In this document: positions 1-11,359 of the stretch, in pieces
Layout: the number at the start of each line of letters is the position of its first letter
How positions within the stretch are numbered: position 1 is the first letter of the stretch
Assembly: GCA_016271365.2 (NCBI GenBank)
Contig: CM057453.1
Coordinates: forward strand, 1,075,655,001-1,075,719,000
DNA from: Neoceratodus forsteri
Lineage: Eukaryota; Chordata; Ceratodontiformes; Ceratodontidae
Length of the DNA: 64,000 bases
Direction of reading: 5' to 3'
Made by a program: the position numbers and the translations under genes
The notes under the pieces: model-generated
What the model was told of the DNA's origin: nothing
Database searches by the model: none
The model's input: the letters and a program-made list of their open reading frames with translations, nothing else

Positions 1-2176
1 CTGAACAGCTGAAAATTGATTTACTCAGAAATGTGTGGCGACCTTCAAATGATTATTCTTTCCCGAAAAATGATCATAAATTAGCATTTCAGGCTTCATG
101 GTTAAGCAGATTTGTCTGGTTATGTTACTCTGCAAAAGACAACGGAGCATTCTGCAAAGTTTGTGTTCTGTTTGCTAAAAGTGCTGTTGGAAAGGGATCA
201 CATCAGACTTTAGGGGCACTGGTTGATAAACCTTTCACAAAGTGGAAGAAAGCACTGGAGGTATTTAGTCATCATGCAAAAACGACTTATCATCAACATT
301 GCCATGAACTGGCAGAAAATTTTTTGAAAGTGAAGGCAGGATCACTAGTAGACATCGCCACACAAATAGATTCCCCAAAAAAGAAGACTGTGGAACAAAA
401 GTAACAAATTGACATCAATTATTGATACAGTGCTTGTGTGGGAGACAAGGACTTGCTTTTCGAGGCCATAGAGACAGTGGACCAATACAGTCCTATGATC
501 CGTAGTACCTATAGAAAATGATGGAAATTTCCATCGCTAATAAGTTTTAGGGCTTATAGTGGAGACCAAGTGCTGCGAGATCATCTCCAAACTTCCTGTC
601 ATATCACGACTTACATTAGTCCACATTCAGAATGAGATTGTCACTACATGTGGAGCTATAATCCAGAAAGCTGGTAGACAAAATCTGGAATGCAAAATAC
701 TTTACAGTCCTTGCAGATGAAACAACAGATATCTCTGGAATAGAAGCAGCTTTCAGTGTGTGTCGATATGTTGATTGCCAAGTTAGTGAAACTGAACCTT
801 TCACAACTTATAGCGTGAGAAAGATTTCTTGGGTTTTATGCCTGTATATGATATGACAGGAAGAAATCTGTCTGATAATATTCTGAGGTTTCTTGCCAGT
901 GTTGGAGATCGTGGTCTCAACCTTAGTGATACAAGGTCAAGGTTATGATGGCGCCAGTAATATGTCAGGCAGAGTACAAGGTGTACAAGCATTAATTCAG
1001 CAGCAATACCAACAGCTCTTTACTTGCTGCACTAGTCACTCACTAAATTTAGCTCTAAGCAAAAGTTGCACAGTACCAGCTATCTGCAATTGTTTAGGGA
1101 CTGTCAGTGATGTTTGCACCTTCTTTGAACTTCTGCACAGTATCGCTATCTTAAAGGAACAAGTAGGCATGCTTCTTCCCCAATCAAAAAAAGACAGACT
1201 TTTACCTCTGTGTGATACTCGGTGGGTTGAACGACATGACAGTTTAATAACCTTTAGTGAGCTGATTTCTCCAGTCGCAGCAGCATTGGAACACTTTGTG
1301 GAACATGGAAACATTGACTGTTCTTCCAAAGCTACTCAGTTTCGTGCTACAATCCGCCACAGCGAATTCCTTGTTGCACTGCACTGCTGTGTACAAGTCT
1401 TCAGTGTCTCACTCCCTCTGTCCAGGTACTTGCAGCAAGAGAACTGTGATATAAGTTCTGCCTTATCCCATGTATTCAGTGACAAAGATGCCATACGTGA
1501 ACTGCGATCAGACTGTGACAGTTCTTTTCATAAAGTCTTTGAGGGCACTCAAAGAACAGCCCATAGCTTGGGCGAAGAGTTCTGATTCCAAGACTAAGTG
1601 GCGAGGCAGCAACACAGGGGCAAACTACCCAGAAGACAACATGAGCAATATTTTAGAGCTGTGTACATTCCTTTTTCTTGACTTTTTTGTCTGAACTAGA
1701 CAGTAAGCTACATCTCATTCAAAAGTGCTTTCTGGTTTCAATAGCATCTTGCCAGTATACCTAGCTGATGGCTTAGCAAGTCATTTACAGTCTGGAGCAT
1801 CAGATCTTGTAAAATTTTATGAGTTGATCTTGATTCTGAACAAGTTGTATTATCTGAAATGAAGCTGTGGGGCCATAAATGGACAAATACTGCAGAAAAA
1901 CTAAATCTGCAATAATTGCACTTACTCAGTGTGATGCACAGTTTTAAATGTGCACAAGCTTCTGCAAATTTGGTTACACTACCTGTTTCTACAGATGCTC
2001 AGAACGATCTTTCTCCTCTCTCAGGCAGTTAAAGAGTTATCTTCGCAATACCAGCTGTGAAAACAGACTTGTTGGTCTTGCACTTCTAAGCATTCACCGG
2101 ATATTCCATTGCAAAGTGAGGAAGTGATTGACAGACTAGCGACCACACATAGCCGGCGTTTGAACTTACTACTTTA
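1..2176 (+). pseudogene. hAT transposase pseudogene, TTF-type zinc finger / DUF4371 class
   Basis: This is a degenerate DNA-transposon transposase of the hAT superfamily, the class often named 'TTF-type zinc finger protein with HAT dimerisation region'. An open segment at 33-404 has the N-terminal zinc-finger layout with AFCKVCVLFAKSAVGKG. About 690-735 reads FTVLADETTDISG, a conserved catalytic-domain block. The segment at 893-1585 carries GQGYDGASNMSG and CDTRWVERHDS, both signatures of this class. After several frameshifts, 1985-2110 reads ERSFSSLRQLKSYLRNT, the C-terminal hAT dimerisation region. At least four frame changes or stops separate these blocks, so it is inactive. The 5' end lies at or beyond the window edge, so the left terminal inverted repeat is not visible, and I did not find the right one. 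The family call is confident. Confidence 0.88.
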
Positions 2177-2835
2177 GAGTGTTTGTCCAGCAACAAGAGT
2201 GGTTGCAATCCCACATTTCAAGAAATATTCTAATAAAATATTTCCAGTAACAACTGATATAGGATCACTATGTCATGATGACTGGTGTGGGACTACTTTC
2301 CCACAACTGGTCTGGAAACAGTTTCTCAGGAATACTGCTCTGTCAACAGTTTCAATGAATGTCTGAGCACTGCTCCGTCTGGGACTCTGGCACCAATTCC
2401 CAAACTTATCTGGGATCACTAGCTGACAGATATGTGTATAACTACAAGCTTGCTATCCAGCTGCCAGTGTGTCACCATAGCACAGTGGTATTTGCACTAG
2501 TTAGTGCTGCAGTGAACTACAAAATCCTGCAATCAGGGCAAAATACTGATTGTCCAACAAGGTTGAGCAAGTATACATTACTCATGTTGATTGTCCCACC
2601 AACTCTGTAGGTGTCTCATTCATTTTGTTTCAAATGTTATATTTCCACTTCTAGATTAGCGCTAATAAATAGTGCACTCCGTGTCTAGTGCACAGACAGT
2701 GCCATGAAAAAAGGTTTGATAATTGATGAAAAGCCTAAAACAGGCTTCTAAATATTACCTACTGGATGGTAAATGGCCCAAGGAATTATGTCAAGTCTGT
2801 CCACAGGCAAGTGTGCAAAACTCCTTTCTGGTACA
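2177..2835. other. Unassigned spacer
   Basis: It follows the hAT coding remnant and probably includes the 3' untranslated part of that transposon. Only short open frames are present and none is recognisable. Confidence 0.4.
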
Positions 2836-3290
2836 CCATGACATAGAAACATAAAAGTTGGCGTCAGAAGTAGTTCACTAGCTCATCTCTGTCTGGCCAT
2901 TTGTTATAACCTATTTGGACTCTCGATTTGTCCTTACGTAGTCAGGGCTCCTTGTGTCTCTCAATACAGTCTTGGTTCCCAGCCACTGTTGACCCCCAAC
3001 CTCCTGAGGCAGGCTGTTCCAAGCATCCACCAGTGTTTCTGTGAAGAAAAACTTCCTGGTATTGATAGAGAACCTCTCTCCTTGCAGCCTAAGATCATGG
3101 TCCCTGGTCCAGGAGTTCTTCATGAACTGAAAACATTCCTGTGCCTGTTAATGCCTGTTATGTAATCAAATGTTTCATTCATGTTCATCCTCTCTTCTCT
3201 AGGGAGTACATATTCTCTACAGAGAAAAAAGATACACCTCTGAGGTGCCCCACCTTCTCAAACTGTACTGAGTATCGAGAGTTCAGACAC
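2836..3290 (-). mobile_element. CR1-type LINE 3' end fragment
   Basis: On the minus strand the segment 3123-2911 reads DHDLRLQGERFSINTRKFFF and then LVDAWNSLPQEV. This is the conserved C-terminal tail of CR1-type reverse transcriptase ORFs, and it recurs in the other CR1 elements here (for example near 24100, 28150 and 43300). The 3' end near 2836 carries a CTTTTATGTTTCTATG-like tail, the octamer-type end of CR1. The element is 5'-truncated and about 450 bp long. Confidence 0.8.
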
Positions 3291-4200
3291 CACTCGTGGT
3301 GGTCCTGATTTATCCTGATGAGAATATATCAATACATTGTCCTTCCTGGAAGGTCTATGGCTGATAAGGATACTTTCATGGATATGTCAGTAACCACAGC
3401 CTCATTGCTTCTGCACAAAGTTGGCTGACCTGGTCCCTCCCTGTTTTGTTGATGAGGTACATAGTTCACTGTCCTGGCCAGCCAGTATTCATTTCGCTAG
3501 TGCTAGAGATTGCTGTGCATGCTGTCAGAATTGACCCTACTAACCAGTCATTCAGGTATGGAAAAGTCTGTTACCCCCAGTATTCTCAAACACTCTACCA
3601 TTACAGCCAGGCTGGGGCCAGGTACTTTGTGAAGGACCTTGCAGCAGAAGTTAGGTCAAATGGAAGTGCTATTAACTGACAGTGGCATGAGGCAAGCCTG
3701 AATCTCAAATACTTTTTGTGTCATGGTCTGATAGGGATGAAAGTAAGCATCCTTTAGGTCTAGGAGGCTAGCCAGTCTCCCATTTGCAATGTGGGACTGA
3801 TTATTGAAAGAGTAACCATTTTGAACTTTGGCTACAAATGTGTCTACAATTCTTAGATGAAAGTATGTCACCAATCACCATTTTTCGTCCTTGAGGAAGT
3901 ATCTGAAGTAAAAAGCCTTTACCCCTTTGACTTGGGGCACTGACTCCATTGTTTGATTGCCAGAAGATGTTTTACCTCTCTCTTTCCAGAAAGACTCTGT
4001 CTGCAGATCTACCTGGTGCCAAGGTTCTTGTTCTCAGCTTGGGGAATGATCTAAGCGAAGTGCTAGACCATGACTCCTTATCTCCAGGAGCCCACTTGTC
4101 TCCTTTATCTCCTTGATTTGGAGCCTGTGCACAACACCTATTCTGAAATGTTTTCCTTGTCCATGCCCACTGTTAGCCACAGTGACTCAAAGCCCTCAGG
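3291..4200 (-). pseudogene. DIRS-type retroelement reverse transcriptase / RNase H fragment
   Basis: Read on the minus strand in shifting frames, this is a DIRS-family reverse transcriptase. About 3950-3860 gives ESVPQVKGVKAFYFRYFL, the entry to the palm domain. About 3815-3740 gives FKMVTLSIISPTLQMGDW followed by LKDAYFH, which is RT motif A. About 3560-3520 gives FPYLNDWLVG, the position of the YxDD box; here the first Asp reads as Asn (YLND). About 3455-3390 gives YLINKTGRDQVSQLCAEAMR, matching the RNase H segment with its INKQGG-type block. The RT thumb and connection between the last two blocks are missing, so there is an internal deletion. Stops and frameshifts make it non-functional. 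It retains the palm that the DIRS copy at 7.3-11 kb lacks. Confidence 0.75.
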
Positions 4201-5384
4201 TTGCCCTTTACTGGCTTCCATCATATTGAAATAAAGCTTTTTTTCAGAAAAGTTATGCTAGTTCCATATGTAATGGCATCTGTGTCTTAGCACCAATCAC
4301 ACAGCCATGAGTTGAATTCACATGTTGCAATCTCTGACTCTGCTTGGTGCTTTTCTTTTCACTACACTGGCAGCACTTGAGAAGGAAGACTAGACTAGGT
4401 AGGCCAAGCAGTCCTTATCTACCATCAAATTCTATGTTTCTACATGTGCAGCCTGTGTATTCCTACAGAGGATTTCTTTTAATTTGTGCTGCTTGGTGAA
4501 ACTGCTAATTGCACATAAGATACCATTCTAAAACATTTGTTTCAATAAACATCGTTCAACAATTGATACCAAGACGTTGAAGTATCCATAGCACAACCTT
4601 ACACAGGTAGCAGCATCACCAGTGATGTGGTGCTAATGCTTTTTCACATGTTACAGGCCGACCCAATGACAGACAGAGAAATTAAATCAGCAGTCAGTGA
4701 GGGAAAAGTGGGCATCACGGACTGTGATCCAGGTGTTCATTTCAACTGTTGACTACAATCCAGGTGGTCTCAGTTTCAATCACAATTTCCTCTAAATGTA
4801 TTTCAGCCTCAGATTTCACTTGAGCGGTGATCATGGTGAAATGATGTTGGAATAGTGATTCTACACTAACTGGTGCAAATGGCAATAAAATAAATATGTC
4901 AGAAAAACTGTTCCCAGACCAGTAAATTCATCAGTCTCTGACCAGTTGTCTTGGGAAACTTGTTTTGGGTCAGCCATTAAGAAAAGCAGGACCCAGAACA
5001 GTCATCTCAGGAACAAACTTACTGCAGCTCAGAACTGAGTGAAATTGAATACATAGTAAGGAACGTGTACTGTCATCATTGAATGCATCTCTCTGCACCA
5101 TGTCATTGCAGAACTCCTACTCATGAAACTAAATACAGCAAAAATAGTGATTTGAGCATTAAAAAAATCTTGGGACTTGGAATTGCAACGGTTGGTTGGA
5201 AGACAAAGGCACTATTGAAGACTACTGAGGCAACTGGTGATAGCACTTCAGCTTACAGTGCTTTTTGAAAGCAATGTATTCTCTTGTTGAATAAACACTG
5301 CCTAACACAATTTTTGTAACATGAGTTAAGTCTCTCAAAGACATTGAATGTCCCGACCATTCTTCAAAAGATTGCATATTGAAA
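4201..5384. other. Unassigned repeat-like spacer with a CR1-type 3' tail
   Basis: About 4395-4445 on the plus strand reads like the conserved 3' tail of CR1 LINEs or a SINE sharing it (a 'CAGTCCTTATCTACCATC' block followed by TTCTATGTTTCTA). Nothing recognisable surrounds it. The small open frame at 5083-5268 has no features I can name. Confidence 0.4.
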
Positions 5385-5950
5385 CAGACTGGGCTACCTT
5401 ATGACACCTTCATGAATGCTACTACACTATCCTCCCAGAGGATCGGTACCACCAACGATGTCTCCGTAAAATCCTCCCCATCAAGTGGCAAGACCACCAC
5501 ACTAACGTCAGTGTTCTCGCTGAGGCAAATGTCACCAGCATTGAGGCAATGATCATCCGACATCGATTCCGCTGGACTGGACACTGTGTATGGATGCCCA
5601 ACTCTCGACTCCCCAAACAAATTTTATACTCCCAGCTCCATCACAGCCAGAGATCCTGTGGTGGTCAAAGGAAATGCTACAAAGACACACTGAATGCATA
5701 TGTCATGAAAACAGATACGGACATAACAAGCTGGGAGGAGCTGGCCACCAACCAGTCTCAATGGTGCCAGAACCTCCATCAAGCGGGGGCCTGCTTTGAA
5801 GAGAAACCACTTTCCCTTGAAGCCGAAAACAGAGAATGTAGGAATGAAAAGGGAAAGAAACCCCAGCCAGCAGGCAGCTCTCCCACATGGAAACATCTGC
5901 AATTTCTGCAGATGAATCTGTGGCTCTAGGATTGGATTACTGAGCCACCT
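5385..5950 (+). pseudogene. Non-LTR retrotransposon C-terminal fragment
   Basis: In frame 5430-5930 the translation includes RCLRKILPIKWQDHHTNVSV and then RHRFRWTGHCVWMPNSRLPK, with a later SCGGQRKCYKDTL and SWEELA. This succession (CLRKIL-W-D, a W-GH-RM-SRLPKQ-LY block, then RGGQ-KRYKD) is the conserved region downstream of the RT in a widespread animal LINE group whose copies are often misannotated as craniofacial development protein 2-like. The usual C-terminal zinc-binding motif is degraded after 5880. Only this end survives; the RT core is absent. Confidence 0.75.
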
Positions 5951-6404
5951 CAGGACCCATCAGTGAACCATGGTAGAGATCATCCTGGAATCTAGGGATC
6001 ACCGCCGATCCTCCCAGATGCATGACACCATTGCAGATAGTCAAATTCCATGGAGACATGGAGAAGCTAGATGCTGCTGTGAATGAAGAGCCAGTGAAAA
6101 GCTAGCTGTATACTAGATGAGTCCACACAAGACATCAGCAATTGCATGAATAATCCTCAGTCTGGCCCCAAACAGTACATGAAGAAAAATGAAAACAAGA
6201 AGACACTAAATTGTAAGTACAATGTTTATTTAACACTCACATCAACATGTTTAACATTTTTTTTTTAGACAGTAACTTTACTTCAAAGATGTGTCTCGCA
6301 GGCTGTAAGGGTTGGTGTTGGTGGTGTGGTTTATCATGGCACTGTTGGTCAGTCAGTGCACTACCATAGTTACTTGCAGCCTTACTGGCAAAACTGCATA
6401 TTGT
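5951..6404. other. Unassigned spacer
   Basis: I see no recognisable coding or repeat signature apart from an oligo-T run near 6258-6268. Confidence 0.3.
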
Positions 6405-6645
6405 ACTGCATGTGGAGTGAGAGGTTGATGGCACTGTTGGACAGCCAGTTGTCCACAACCATTGGAGGTCCTACTGACTGTAATGCCAACAAGAGTTTTC
6501 CACACCCCTGATTCTTTTGTAATAAAACATTCCAATGAAATTAGCAATGTGGAACATGTAACTAAACTGCGCTTTTACTTCAAAAAAAAACACTAAAACT
6601 CACCACAGAGCATGTAAACACTATAGAGCTTCTGGGGCTTACCAG
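6405..6645 (+). repeat. Duplicated block, copy 1
   Basis: This block contains CAGTTGTCCACAACCATTGG, an A-rich stretch, and a segment ending CTCACCACAGAGCATG...AGAGCTTCTG. The same order of motifs recurs about 550 bp downstream at 6960-7190 with clear divergence. This suggests a tandem duplication or two copies of one short repeat. I do not recognise the family. Confidence 0.6.
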
Positions 6646-6959
6646 CCCCCAGACATCCAGGAGCAGCCTTTATGTAGAAATATTTCAAACATCACAGTAT
6701 ATTACAAAAACTGCATAAGCCTAACAGCTCACTCTCAGAACTCGGAGTACATATAACTGCTCATTTTTAACATACAGATATATAAAAGGGGAACATGCTT
6801 GCACACTGGCAACATTGGGGGGGGGCAAATAGGGCACCATGAGAGAAAACATGGGGGAGTTTAGATGGTGACCTGGTGCTCACGGCATAATATTCCACCA
6901 TAATCTGTGTACATAGTGGTACAATGCCTTGTTACCAGGCAGCATTACTCACACAGCAG

Positions 6960-7190
6960 GTAGAACCACGGTGGTTGATCGCACTGTTAGATAACCAGTT
7001 GTCCACAACCATTGGAGGTTCTGTAGACTTAGGTCAGTCACCATCTCCTACAACCCTGATTCCATGTGAAAAAAAAAAAGTTTCTCATGAAATTGGGGTG
7101 GAGAACATGTAACAACTGTGTGTGTTTTCTTCCAGAAAACCCCCAAAATTCACCACAGAACATGTACACACCTCAGAGCTTCTGTTTATC
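6960..7190 (+). repeat. Duplicated block, copy 2
   Basis: This is the diverged partner of 6405-6645. It shares CAGTTGTCCACAACCATTGG, the A-rich stretch and the ACCACAGAACATGTA...AGAGCTTCTG end. The spacing between copies is about 550 bp. A poly-G tract lies just upstream at about 6820-6827. Confidence 0.6.
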
Positions 7191-7284
7191 TGTCCTTTTT
7201 CACAAATGTCATATTTAAACACCCCCAAAATAGAATTCTGGCTACGCCCCTGCCTTCCAGTATAAAAATACAATTGAATTGAAT

Positions 7285-7973
7285 TGAATTTGTATGCAAA
7301 GAGACTCTGTATTTGTGAAAAATTAAATAAGGCGACGCATTAAAGCCTGAAGCTCAGAAATCCTTGCAGCAGAGGTCATAGCAACTAAAAAATAATGTCT
7401 TCCATAATAAGAAACATAAGCCACTATTTCCAGCAGTCTCAAAAGTAACCAAATTTAATTTTTCAAGTATTAAATTCAAGTCCCAAGGCAGGAATGGATT
7501 ACAGATAGGTGGTTTCATATACAGAATACCTCTCAGGAAAGTATGAGACACGTCTAAATGGGCAACCATACAACCATCAATAGGAGCATGAAAGGCTGAT
7601 ACAGCTGTCATATGCACCTTGATAGAGGAACAGTGTAGGACCCAATCAGACAGGTAAAGCAAGTATTCCAGTACATAATTCAGAGGACATCTAAAGGGGT
7701 AAAAATTCTGTAAGCAGACCACAGAATGAAGCACTTCCACTTTGATGAATACGTATGTCTGGTAGAAGGTCTCCTAGCTGCAAACAGGATATCAGCAACA
7801 TTAGGGGATACCCCAAAACATGCAATGGCTATGTTTTCAGGAGCCAGGCATGCAGGTGCAGGAACTTCAGTTCTGGATGGACCAGAAACCCCTTGCCCTG
7901 TGACAACAGACCCCAACACAGAGGTAGAGGAAGAGGATGCTCCACTTCCAGATGCTGAAGGAGTGGAAACCAT
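7285..7973 (-). pseudogene. DIRS tyrosine recombinase, truncated
   Basis: The N-terminal core-binding part reads AARRPSTRHTYSSKWKCF at about 7800-7740. It is followed after a frame change by LEYLLYLSDWVLHCSSIKVH and VSAFH (about 7680-7590). The start of the catalytic domain reads FLVAMTSAARISELQALM at about 7390-7330, where the Arg of SAARISEL is the first catalytic arginine of tyrosine recombinases. FHKYRVSLHTN follows at about 7320-7285. The HxxR box and the nucleophilic tyrosine are absent because the element ends there. In an intact DIRS element this enzyme integrates the circular DNA copy. Downstream of it on the plus strand is only a short AATTG-rich tract. Confidence 0.8.
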
Positions 7974-9090
7974 ATCTGGTGAGGCCAGAATGGAGCAGTG
8001 AGGATGAGAGTGGCATTCTCCACCCTTAAGTTGAGAAGAAGCCTATATATTAGAGGAATGGGGGGAAATGTGTATCTTGGAATTTCTGTTTCCACGAAAG
8101 GGACAATGTGACAGAAAACTCCAGGCCCTGGAGCAAGCAAGCAGAAACACAGCAGTTTTGCATTGTGTGGGTATACAAAAAGGTCCAATGCTAGACAACC
8201 ACATCTTGTGAAGAGGTCATGTACCATGAAGGTCAGCAGTTCCTACTCATTGAACATTGATTTGGACCTACTTAAGCTGTCTGCCAAAATATTTTGGAGA
8301 TTTGGGAGAAACAGCCGACAATTGTAAGTCGTGCACCAGTGCCCAGTACCATACTCTCATCACTTCCCTGCATAGGGGATAGGAGTGAGTGCCCCCTTGT
8401 TTGTTGATGTATTGCATCATGCTGACATTGTCCATCTGGATTAACAGAAGACCAGGGCCAATATAATTTTGGAATGCCTGGAGGCTGCACAGGACAGCCC
8501 ACATCTCCAAGACATTGATGTATAACTTGGTCTCCCCCTTGGTCCATGACCCTTGTGTCTGGTAATGGCTGAGATGAGCATCCCCAGCCAGAGTCTAAGG
8601 CATCCATGTTGAGGATTTGTACAGGAGCTGGTACAAAGAATGGAATGACCTTTAGTAAACTGGCATGGGTCCATCCACCATAACAACACTCAGTGAAGTG
8701 TAGACATAACTAGCACCATTTGCTCCAGCTTGTGCATCAATTGATCCCACTGAGCACTGAGTGTCCAATGTGGTATCCCCATATGAAGATGGGCTAGTGG
8801 CACAGTCACTATGGATATAATCATAAGACCCAGGAGGCATAACATTGTTCTTGCAGAGATGTAGTGGCTCTTGTGCACCAAGTACGCCCTGGCAATCAGT
8901 GTGCCTGCTCTGTCTTGTGGCAGGAAGGCACATCTCTTTTCTTTGTCCAAGACCACCCCTATGTACTGCACTCTTTGGCATGGAGTCACCAGCCCCCACT
9001 CATCTGTGGTGATCTCCTTCCACTGTTTTAAATGCAGGGAGAGCCTTCCCCCAACACTCACCTCTGGAGGAAATGCCACTGGAATCAATT
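7829..9090 (-). pseudogene. DIRS reverse transcriptase / RNase H with palm deletion
   Basis: The minus-strand frame 9088-8690 begins VGGRLSLHLKQWKEITTDEW, the usual start of DIRS RT. It then passes directly into CQRVQYIGVVLDKEKRCAFL and ARTMLCLLGLM, which belong to the thumb region after the catalytic palm. The palm, including LKDAYF and YxDD, is therefore missing. RNase H follows across a frameshift: MDALDSGWG near 8600 and then LIQMDNVSMMQYINKQGGTH near 8440-8390, where MDN holds an active-site Asp. 8227-7829 reads PFWPHQIWFPLL, a block found between RNase H and recombinase in vertebrate DIRS elements. The fusion across the palm is seen directly; that it was a deletion in the DNA is inference. 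Confidence 0.78.
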
Positions 9091-9254
9091 CCTTTCAATG
9101 CTTTGGCATAGGCACCAGGAGGGAGGGGAACCAGGAGGGGACCACCATCTCTGCCACTGCCATGCTGATGGTATGGTTGGTAACCTCTGTCAGCAGGCCT
9201 TTGAAAAGACCTCCTACCATGCCTTCTAGTGGGAGTGGGGTGTAGGGACTTAAC

Positions 9255-10890
9255 ATCTTAAAGTCATCTTAAAAGTCTGAAGACTATGTAGGGCATCTTC
9301 AGCATCATAACCAAACAGTTTGGAGCCCTTAAAAGGAGCATTTAGAACTGCCTGTTGTACATCAGTCGAAAAGCCAGCCACTATGAGCCAGGACTGGCAT
9401 GTCATGCAAATGCCAGAGGCTGCGAACCTAGTAGAAGTATCAGAGACAGCATAAGTGGCTCACAGCTAATGGTTGCCAACTTCAGCTCCAGCAGACAGAG
9501 TTTTAAGCAAATCATTCTTGGCAGAACCATCAGTCAAAGCCTGGGCAGCAGTATGAGCAGCTTTCCATAGGCTGTTCTGACATTTAAAGCAGCAGTACCT
9601 AAATGCAGTGAAAATTTTGACCTATACTTTATTGTGCTATTTTACATTGCCTCTTATCTCCTGATTTGTATGATACCCTTATTTCTCCATTTCAAGTCTG
9701 CTTTAGTACTTTTTTTCACAATGAAATGAAAAAAGCAGTGCTCCTTTTAATATGGCTCTGACCAGGTTTTCTTCAGTATTTGCAGCTGTTTTTGAACACC
9801 TACTGTTCCATAAGATCAGAGAGCACTGTCTGCTGAAACAAAGTTCATGTTAGTCACAACAGGAGTGATTTTAAACAATTGATGTACAAAAACAGCTGAG
9901 AATACTGACGAAAACCTGGTTCAAGCCATATTAAAAGGAGCGCTGCTTTTATTATTTCAGATGTGAAAAAAAGTACTAAAGCAGACTTAAATTGTGGAAA
10001 GAAGGGTATCATACAAGTCAATTGATAAGGGGCAATCCAAAATAGAATAAAACAGTACAGGTCAAAATGTTCACCACATTCATGCACTGCTGTTTTAATC
10101 ACACTGGCCTGGTAATTTGCAATCCTAATGCTCAAGGATGCCGAGACATAAGTACATTTGCCCATAACATCTAGTCTCCTAGATTCTTTACCTGGAGGCA
10201 AAGTGCTCACAGGTCTAGGTGCTTTAGATTGATCATGAGCTGCCATGATGACCACTGAGTCAGTTTCAGGCTGGTTAGCAGAGGCTTAGCAGATGGAACA
10301 GGGTAATGCTTATCAGCCTTCCTTGGAACTGCAGGCAGGAAGTTAGGTCTTTGCCATGCAGTAAAAGTAACATCTTCTAAGGCAGAATATATAGAGGGAA
10401 TTATAATGGAGGGAGTACAAGGCACCTACAAAAATGCCCTCTGATTCCTGTTAGTGGAATCCTGCTCTTCAACAGTGAAACCCATGGCAGATAGCATTTG
10501 CTGCATCATGGCTTGAAAAGAGGGATCCTCAGGAGGAGACCTTGGGATACAAACCACTGAATCCTCACTGTAGCACGAGAAGGTGGAGCTGGAGGGCAGG
10601 TTCCCTTTTTCAAGCTGCCCTTCACCCTCATATTCCTCCTGTAAATCCCCCTCAAGATCCATGGGGTCAGGATTGTACTCCATTTTGTCAGCATCATCAC
10701 AAACAGCGATGGGAACCTGATAAGGAGCCGATGACTCCAGCAGTGGTTGGGAAGTGAGAATCTGCAGCATGCTTGTGGAAGTCATCGATGAAGGTTCACT
10801 ACCAGATGGCCCCATCAGTGGCAATGCTACATGATGTTGCAACCCTGGTAGCAGGTGACATATCATAACTGAAAATGATGCCAGCAATGT
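9255..10890 (-). pseudogene. DIRS Gag-like ORF, interrupted by a hairpin element
   Basis: Minus-strand 10887-10426 is an acidic segment with PPEDPSFQAMMQQMLSAMG, typical of DIRS ORF1. 10425-10207 continues it. About 10170-10085 reads YVSASLSIRIANYQA. The remainder, on the other side of the hairpin element at 9601-10083, reads AAQALTDGS, then YAVSDTSTRFAASG, then VQQAVLNAPFKGSKLFGYDA (about 9560-9270), the conserved C-terminal Gag region. Removing the hairpin brings the two parts into the order expected for the family. Stops are present in both parts. I could not follow the N-terminus beyond about 10890 with confidence; the minus-strand frame at 11359-11123 may belong to it. Confidence 0.72.
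9601..10083. mobile_element. Long-hairpin (foldback/MITE-like) insertion in DIRS Gag
   Basis: The left arm 9601-9794 and right arm 9887-10083 are imperfect reverse complements separated by a 92-bp loop. The outer ends share the pattern AATG[C/T][A/G]GTGAA[A/C]ATTTTGACC, and the inner ends share CAGCTGTTTTTG / CAAAAACAGCTG. It separates two halves of the DIRS Gag reading frame, which supports insertion. I could not define a convincing target-site duplication. No coding capacity. Confidence 0.75.
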
Positions 10891-11122
10891 ACTGTCAACG
10901 GCACCCTACAGAGGGTCTGGGACTACCTGCATAAAGGGACACAGCCCAATGATGACAGCAATGTACTGTTCATAGTAGACATGCCAGTGCCTGAGCCAGA
11001 CCCTGACTTTGGTCTCTCAGTGAAGGTCGGGGGTCTTTTGTCAACACCACCAAAGTGAACATTTATGAAGATGTACGTGTAGTTAACAGTGACTGGGACC
11101 TTGCCGGTGAAGCAGCTTTGTC

Positions 11123-11359
11123 TTAATCTTTGTGTTTGTACTTATGGCTTAACAACAAGGAGGCCCAAGATGATGCCCTTTCCTTGTCCTTTTCTTTCAG
11201 TTTCAACGACTGTTTATCAGACAGCTGCAAGGGAGAAGCAGACTGGGAGATCTTTATCTTCTCCATGACGTTTGACACTTTTTGAGCAAGGAAAGTTTCT
11301 TGACCTAATTCTTTAATTCCACAGCCATGTAGATTGCCGCAGAATTTAATGTAAACCAT
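11123..11359 (-). other. Small open frame, possibly DIRS ORF1 N-terminus
   Basis: The 78-codon frame is lysine- and serine-rich with a possible coiled region (about residues 30-60). It lies upstream of the Gag-like ORF on the same strand. I do not recognise it; its assignment to the DIRS element rests on position only. Confidence 0.25.

Larger units (their letters stand above)
7285..11122 (-). mobile_element. DIRS-type tyrosine-recombinase retroelement, internally deleted
   Basis: The minus strand reads in the DIRS order: Gag-like ORF (about 10890 to 9255), reverse transcriptase and RNase H (9088 to 8240), then tyrosine recombinase (7973 to 7285). All parts are broken by stops or frameshifts. 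The RT palm is missing, a long hairpin element sits inside Gag at 9601-10083, and the recombinase stops after its first catalytic region where a short AATTG-repeat tract begins near 7272. No terminal repeats were found at either end, so both outer limits are approximate. Confidence 0.82.

Noticed and set aside
7354..9088. A Gypsy or retroviral pol assignment for the minus-strand RT/RNase H
   Set aside because: There is no protease or DDE integrase; the RNase H MDN...INKQGG block and the SAARISEL recombinase motif indicate DIRS.
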